In this document: positions 6,496 to 8,542 of the stretch, one piece after another
How the letters are laid out: every line of letters starts with the position of its first letter
Numbering within the stretch: position 1 is the stretch's first letter
Assembly (NCBI GenBank): GCA_047620505.1
Contig: JBLHKS010000281.1
Coordinates: forward strand, 1 to 8,542
Direction of reading: 5' to 3'
Source of the DNA: JBLHKS01 sp047620505
GTDB lineage: Bacteria; Verrucomicrobiota; Verrucomicrobiia; Verrucomicrobiales; DEV007
Length of the DNA: 8,542 nucleotides
Notes under the pieces: generated by a model
Databases searched by the model: none
The model's input: the letters and a program-made list of their open reading frames with translations, nothing else
Told to the model about the DNA's origin: nothing
Position numbers and translations under genes: made by a program

Positions 6496-7185
6496 TTGAG
6501 CCGTTTTTCCGATCTACTGAAGCGGATGGCATTTCCGCACCTTCGAAGAATTCAGGATATTCAGCAGTTGGATCTTTTCGAACCGATTGCGTCTCCGCCC
6601 CCGCAACCCGCTCCGCCTGATGCTAAGCAGGAAAAAGATGAGGCGGCCAAACCCGTCGAACAGCCATCTCCCGGAGTCAACGAAGAGCTCACAGCGTTGG
6701 CGAAGCAGCTCAGCCGATCACTAGGATTATCGCGGTTAGCCAAGTCCGTCCACGTGACTTGGAATCCCCGGCTGAAGACGACGGCAGGCCGCGCTTACCG
6801 TTCTGGCTGGATGATCGAGCTGAATCCGCGACTCGCAGACATCTCTCAAGAGGAGATCGACCGGACGTTTCGGCATGAATTGGCGCACCTCGTTTCCTAC
6901 GCGCGCGCCGGGCGGAATCGCATCGCCGCCCACGGACCGGAGTGGCGACAGGCGTGTGCCGACCTCGGAATTCCCGGCGAGGATCGCTGTCATGATCTGC
7001 CGTTCGAGCGCTCCCGGCAGCGGCGAAAATGGGCCTACGAATGCCCAAAGTGCGGGCACATTCTTGAGCGAGTCCGGCGGGTAAAATTGGCGGCGGCTTG
7101 TTATCAGTGCTGCCGCAAATTCAATCACGGGCGATTCGATCAGCGGTTCAAACTGATCGAGCAAAGGATCGTCCCCGGGATTTGA
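6496..7185 (+). CDS. SprT-like zinc-metalloprotease-domain protein
   Basis: Soluble protein of 229 residues with a SprT-like domain, the family of bacterial SprT and the catalytic part of eukaryotic Spartan. The zinc site is HELAH (127-131) with a third histidine in AHGPEW (H146), arranged as in the family. A C-terminal zinc ribbon follows: CPKC (183-186) and CYQC (202-205). The first 60 or so residues are an extension, including a low-complexity proline/glutamate/lysine stretch (about 30-60) that looks disordered. Start choice is uncertain. TTG at 6496 has AGAGGA six bases upstream and is preferred; TTG at 6490 abuts that AGAGGA, and ATG at 6526 would lose ten residues. It lies 35 bases after the acetyltransferase stop, probably in the same transcript. 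The substrate is unknown, and proteolytic activity is inferred only from the motif. Confidence 0.8.
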   Translation: MSRFSDLLKRMAFPHLRRIQDIQQLDLFEPIASPPPQPAPPDAKQEKDEAAKPVEQPSPGVNEELTALAKQLSRSLGLSRLAKSVHVTWNPRLKTTAGRAYRSGWMIELNPRLADISQEEIDRTFRHELAHLVSYARAGRNRIAAHGPEWRQACADLGIPGEDRCHDLPFERSRQRRKWAYECPKCGHILERVRRVKLAAACYQCCRKFNHGRFDQRFKLIEQRIVPGI

Positions 7186-7190
7186 AGGGC

Positions 7191-7247
7191 CGCTCTCGAG
7201 CAACGTCGAATCCCATCGCCGGAGCGTTGCGGATCGATTAGAGAGCG
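7191..7247. repeat. Nested inverted repeat between SprT-like gene and amidase
   Basis: An outer pair CGCTCTC (7191-7197) / GAGAGCG (7241-7247) encloses an inner pair GCAACG (7200-7205) / CGTTGC (7225-7230). The offset is asymmetric: 2 bases separate the stems on the left and 10 on the right, and the loop is 19 bases. Both pairs are perfect. No T-run follows, so it is a poor intrinsic terminator. It overlaps the candidate amidase promoter and could be an operator or an RNA structure. Confidence 0.35.
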
Positions 7248-7254
7248 CTACAAT
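7227..7254 (+). promoter_or_regulatory. Candidate promoter for the amidase gene
   Basis: TTGCGG (7227-7232) and TACAAT (7249-7254) are separated by 16 bases. The -10 matches five of six consensus positions, the -35 only three. Initiation near 7261 would give a leader of about 13 bases before the ATG at 7274, where no Shine-Dalgarno is visible. Confidence 0.4.
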
Positions 7255-7273
7255 TCTGGCCGACCACGTTTTC

Positions 7274-8299
7274 ATGACCGATCCAAGCCAACGCTCGAAC
7301 AGCGCGAGTTTTACCCCACGCCGCCGATTTCTACAGACCGCGCTCGGCTCAGCAGCTGCTGGCGCGCCGCTTCTTTCTCATCAGCTCGCGCAGGCCGAAG
7401 ATGTCTGGGAAATCGTAAAATACCAGGAACGCGAGTACGTCACCGCAAGCAGCGTTCACGTCTTTTATCGCTTCCAGAAGTTCACTCGCGATGAGAAAGA
7501 TCTGGTCTTCCGCAGCTCGAACAGTTTGATGAAATGGACCGTCGGCAGCCAGTCGATTTTCATCAACAACATCCGATTCAATCTCAGTTATCCGATCGTC
7601 GAGCAGAACAAAAAGGTTCTCGTTTCACGCGTCGATCTTCAAAAGCTGCTCGATCCCGTACTACGGCCTTGGTACATCAAAACCACGCAACAATTCGATA
7701 CGGTCACGATCGACGCTGGGCATGGCGGCCACGACAGTGGTGCCAACGGAAAGCATGGTTTGGAAAAAGACTACGCGCTCGACCTTGCGCTCAGGCTAAG
7801 CAAGACGCTTAAAAAGCTCAAGCTGAAAACCCACCTGACGCGCGACAAAGATGTCTTCATCACCCTGCCGAACCGCGTCAAAATCGCCAACGAAGTCGAC
7901 GATTCAATCTTCGTCAGTATCCACTTTAATCATGGAGGCACAGGAACCGCGTCAGGCATCGAAACCTACGCCCTCGCACCGCAGGGAACGAGTTCAACGA
8001 ACGACGGAACCGTGTCAGCCAGCAAGTTTGAAGGAAATCAGCGAGACGGCGAAAACATCGCGCTTGCCACCGCCGTGCACGCCATGGTGATGGCGAAAAT
8101 CGAGACTGAGGATCGTGGGATCCGAAGGGCACGCTTCAACGTGCTTCGCGGAATCAACAAACCCTCGATTCTGTTTGAAGGCGGGTTTGTCACGAATTTC
8201 GAAGAGAGCAAACGGATCGACACCGAGCTTTACAGGGAAAAAGTCGCGCAAGCGATGGCTGGCGGGATCATGAACTTCCGCAACGCGCTCAAGGGCTAA
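7274..8299 (+). CDS. Tat-exported N-acetylmuramoyl-L-alanine amidase (AmiC type)
   Basis: Zinc-dependent peptidoglycan hydrolase that cuts the bond between N-acetylmuramic acid and L-alanine of the stem peptide, acting in the periplasm during cell separation or wall remodelling. The 341 residues start with a twin-arginine signal (RRRFLQ at 16-21, hydrophobic to about 34, cleavage probably near AQA at 39-41); E. coli AmiA and AmiC are also Tat substrates. Residues about 44-132 resemble a copper-amine-oxidase-N-terminal/stalk-like beta domain, a probable wall or protein-binding module. The Amidase_3 domain follows, with zinc ligands H150 (DAGHGG), E164 (GLEKD) and H217 (SIHFN), and catalytic E302 (FEGGFVTN). 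A polar insertion (about 236-260) lies within the catalytic domain. The gene has its own candidate promoter 88 bases after the SprT-like gene. Confidence 0.92.
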   Translation: MTDPSQRSNSASFTPRRRFLQTALGSAAAGAPLLSHQLAQAEDVWEIVKYQEREYVTASSVHVFYRFQKFTRDEKDLVFRSSNSLMKWTVGSQSIFINNIRFNLSYPIVEQNKKVLVSRVDLQKLLDPVLRPWYIKTTQQFDTVTIDAGHGGHDSGANGKHGLEKDYALDLALRLSKTLKKLKLKTHLTRDKDVFITLPNRVKIANEVDDSIFVSIHFNHGGTGTASGIETYALAPQGTSSTNDGTVSASKFEGNQRDGENIALATAVHAMVMAKIETEDRGIRRARFNVLRGINKPSILFEGGFVTNFEESKRIDTELYREKVAQAMAGGIMNFRNALKG

Positions 8300-8302
8300 A
8301 GC

Positions 8303-8542
8303 TCAAGAATCCACGGGTGCCGCCTTGATCAAATCGTAGCAGATCAAGCGGTCTTTCGTCCGCACCACAAGCTTCGAACCGCTGATCGCTGGCGTCGGGC
8401 ATTTCAGAGCGCCAACCTTCGTGCGGCCCAGCAGCTGGTGCTCGGCCGGGTTCGCTCCGACCATCGCCAGAAAGCCGCCGTTACTCTCCAGCACGAGGAA
8501 TTTGCCGTCGGCGAGAATCGGCGAGGAGATGTCCGACTGGCG
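8303..8542 (-). CDS. PQQ-like beta-propeller protein, C-terminal fragment (5' end beyond window)
   Basis: Only the last 79 residues are in the window; the frame is open to the right edge, and the start lies outside. Translation shows propeller-repeat phrases of the PQQ/BamB type: SDISSPILADGKFLVLESNG, then CPTPAISGSKLVVRTKDRLI ending in CYDL. Such proteins fold as eight-bladed beta-propellers and are usually exported, serving as quinoprotein-like or scaffold proteins. A role cannot be assigned from this piece. The gene converges on the amidase, with only three bases between the two stop codons (8300-8302), so the transcripts must overlap or share a bidirectional end. I see no hairpin terminator there. 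Confidence 0.75.
   Translation of the reverse strand, partial: RQSDISSPILADGKFLVLESNGGFLAMVGANPAEHQLLGRTKVGALKCPTPAISGSKLVVRTKDRLICYDLIKAAPVDS

Noticed and set aside
541..6740. Frequent CTAAC/GTTAG pentamers across the window
   Set aside because: My hand count of about 16 is close to what base composition predicts for both strands, so there is no clear excess.
8300..8302. A bidirectional terminator between the convergent amidase and propeller genes
   Set aside because: Only three bases separate the stop codons and I see no stem with T-runs on either side.

Overview
The window looks like ordinary chromosomal DNA of a free-living, Gram-negative-type bacterium with moderately high GC (roughly mid to high 50s percent by eye, not counted). 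A Verrucomicrobia or related PVC-group origin is my best guess. The reasons are a secreted CehA/McbA-type metallohydrolase carrying EF-hands, a long serine acetyltransferase, a PQQ-type beta-propeller protein and weak Shine-Dalgarno use. This assignment is inference from gene types, not a database match. Coding density is very high and no gap reaches 300 bases. I see no tRNA, rRNA, CRISPR array, insertion sequence or phage gene.

Layout. Bases 10-4910 on the minus strand form a tight four-gene cluster, transcribed right to left. It starts with a periplasmic zinc-binding protein (znuA-like), then the ATPase (znuC-like, 4-base ATGA overlap) and the membrane permease (znuB-like, 8-base overlap). 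Eight bases further on is a large secreted metallohydrolase of the CehA/McbA (PHP) type with two EF-hand loops inside its catalytic region. A 15-bp 7-1-7 inverted repeat just upstream of znuA is a candidate operator for a Zur/Fur-family repressor. Behind it, on the same strand, lies dtd (D-aminoacyl-tRNA deacylase).

A 95-base divergent region separates dtd from a plus-strand group: a serine O-acetyltransferase (first step of cysteine synthesis), a SprT-like zinc-metalloprotease-domain protein, and a Tat-exported N-acetylmuramoyl-L-alanine amidase that has its own candidate promoter. The right edge cuts a minus-strand gene encoding the C-terminal end of a PQQ-like beta-propeller protein, which converges on the amidase with a 3-base gap.

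How they work together. The three Znu-type genes would make a complete high-affinity zinc (or manganese) importer: capture in the periplasm, passage through the permease, ATP hydrolysis in the cytoplasm. The metallohydrolase appears to be their co-transcribed fourth gene, which is the most interesting link here. The other genes are housekeeping functions (translation quality control, cysteine synthesis, cell-wall cleavage) with no obvious shared pathway. I did not find a clearly novel defence or mobile system. The leads are the zinc importer/hydrolase operon, its putative operator, the EF-hand insertion and a few small structured intergenic elements.
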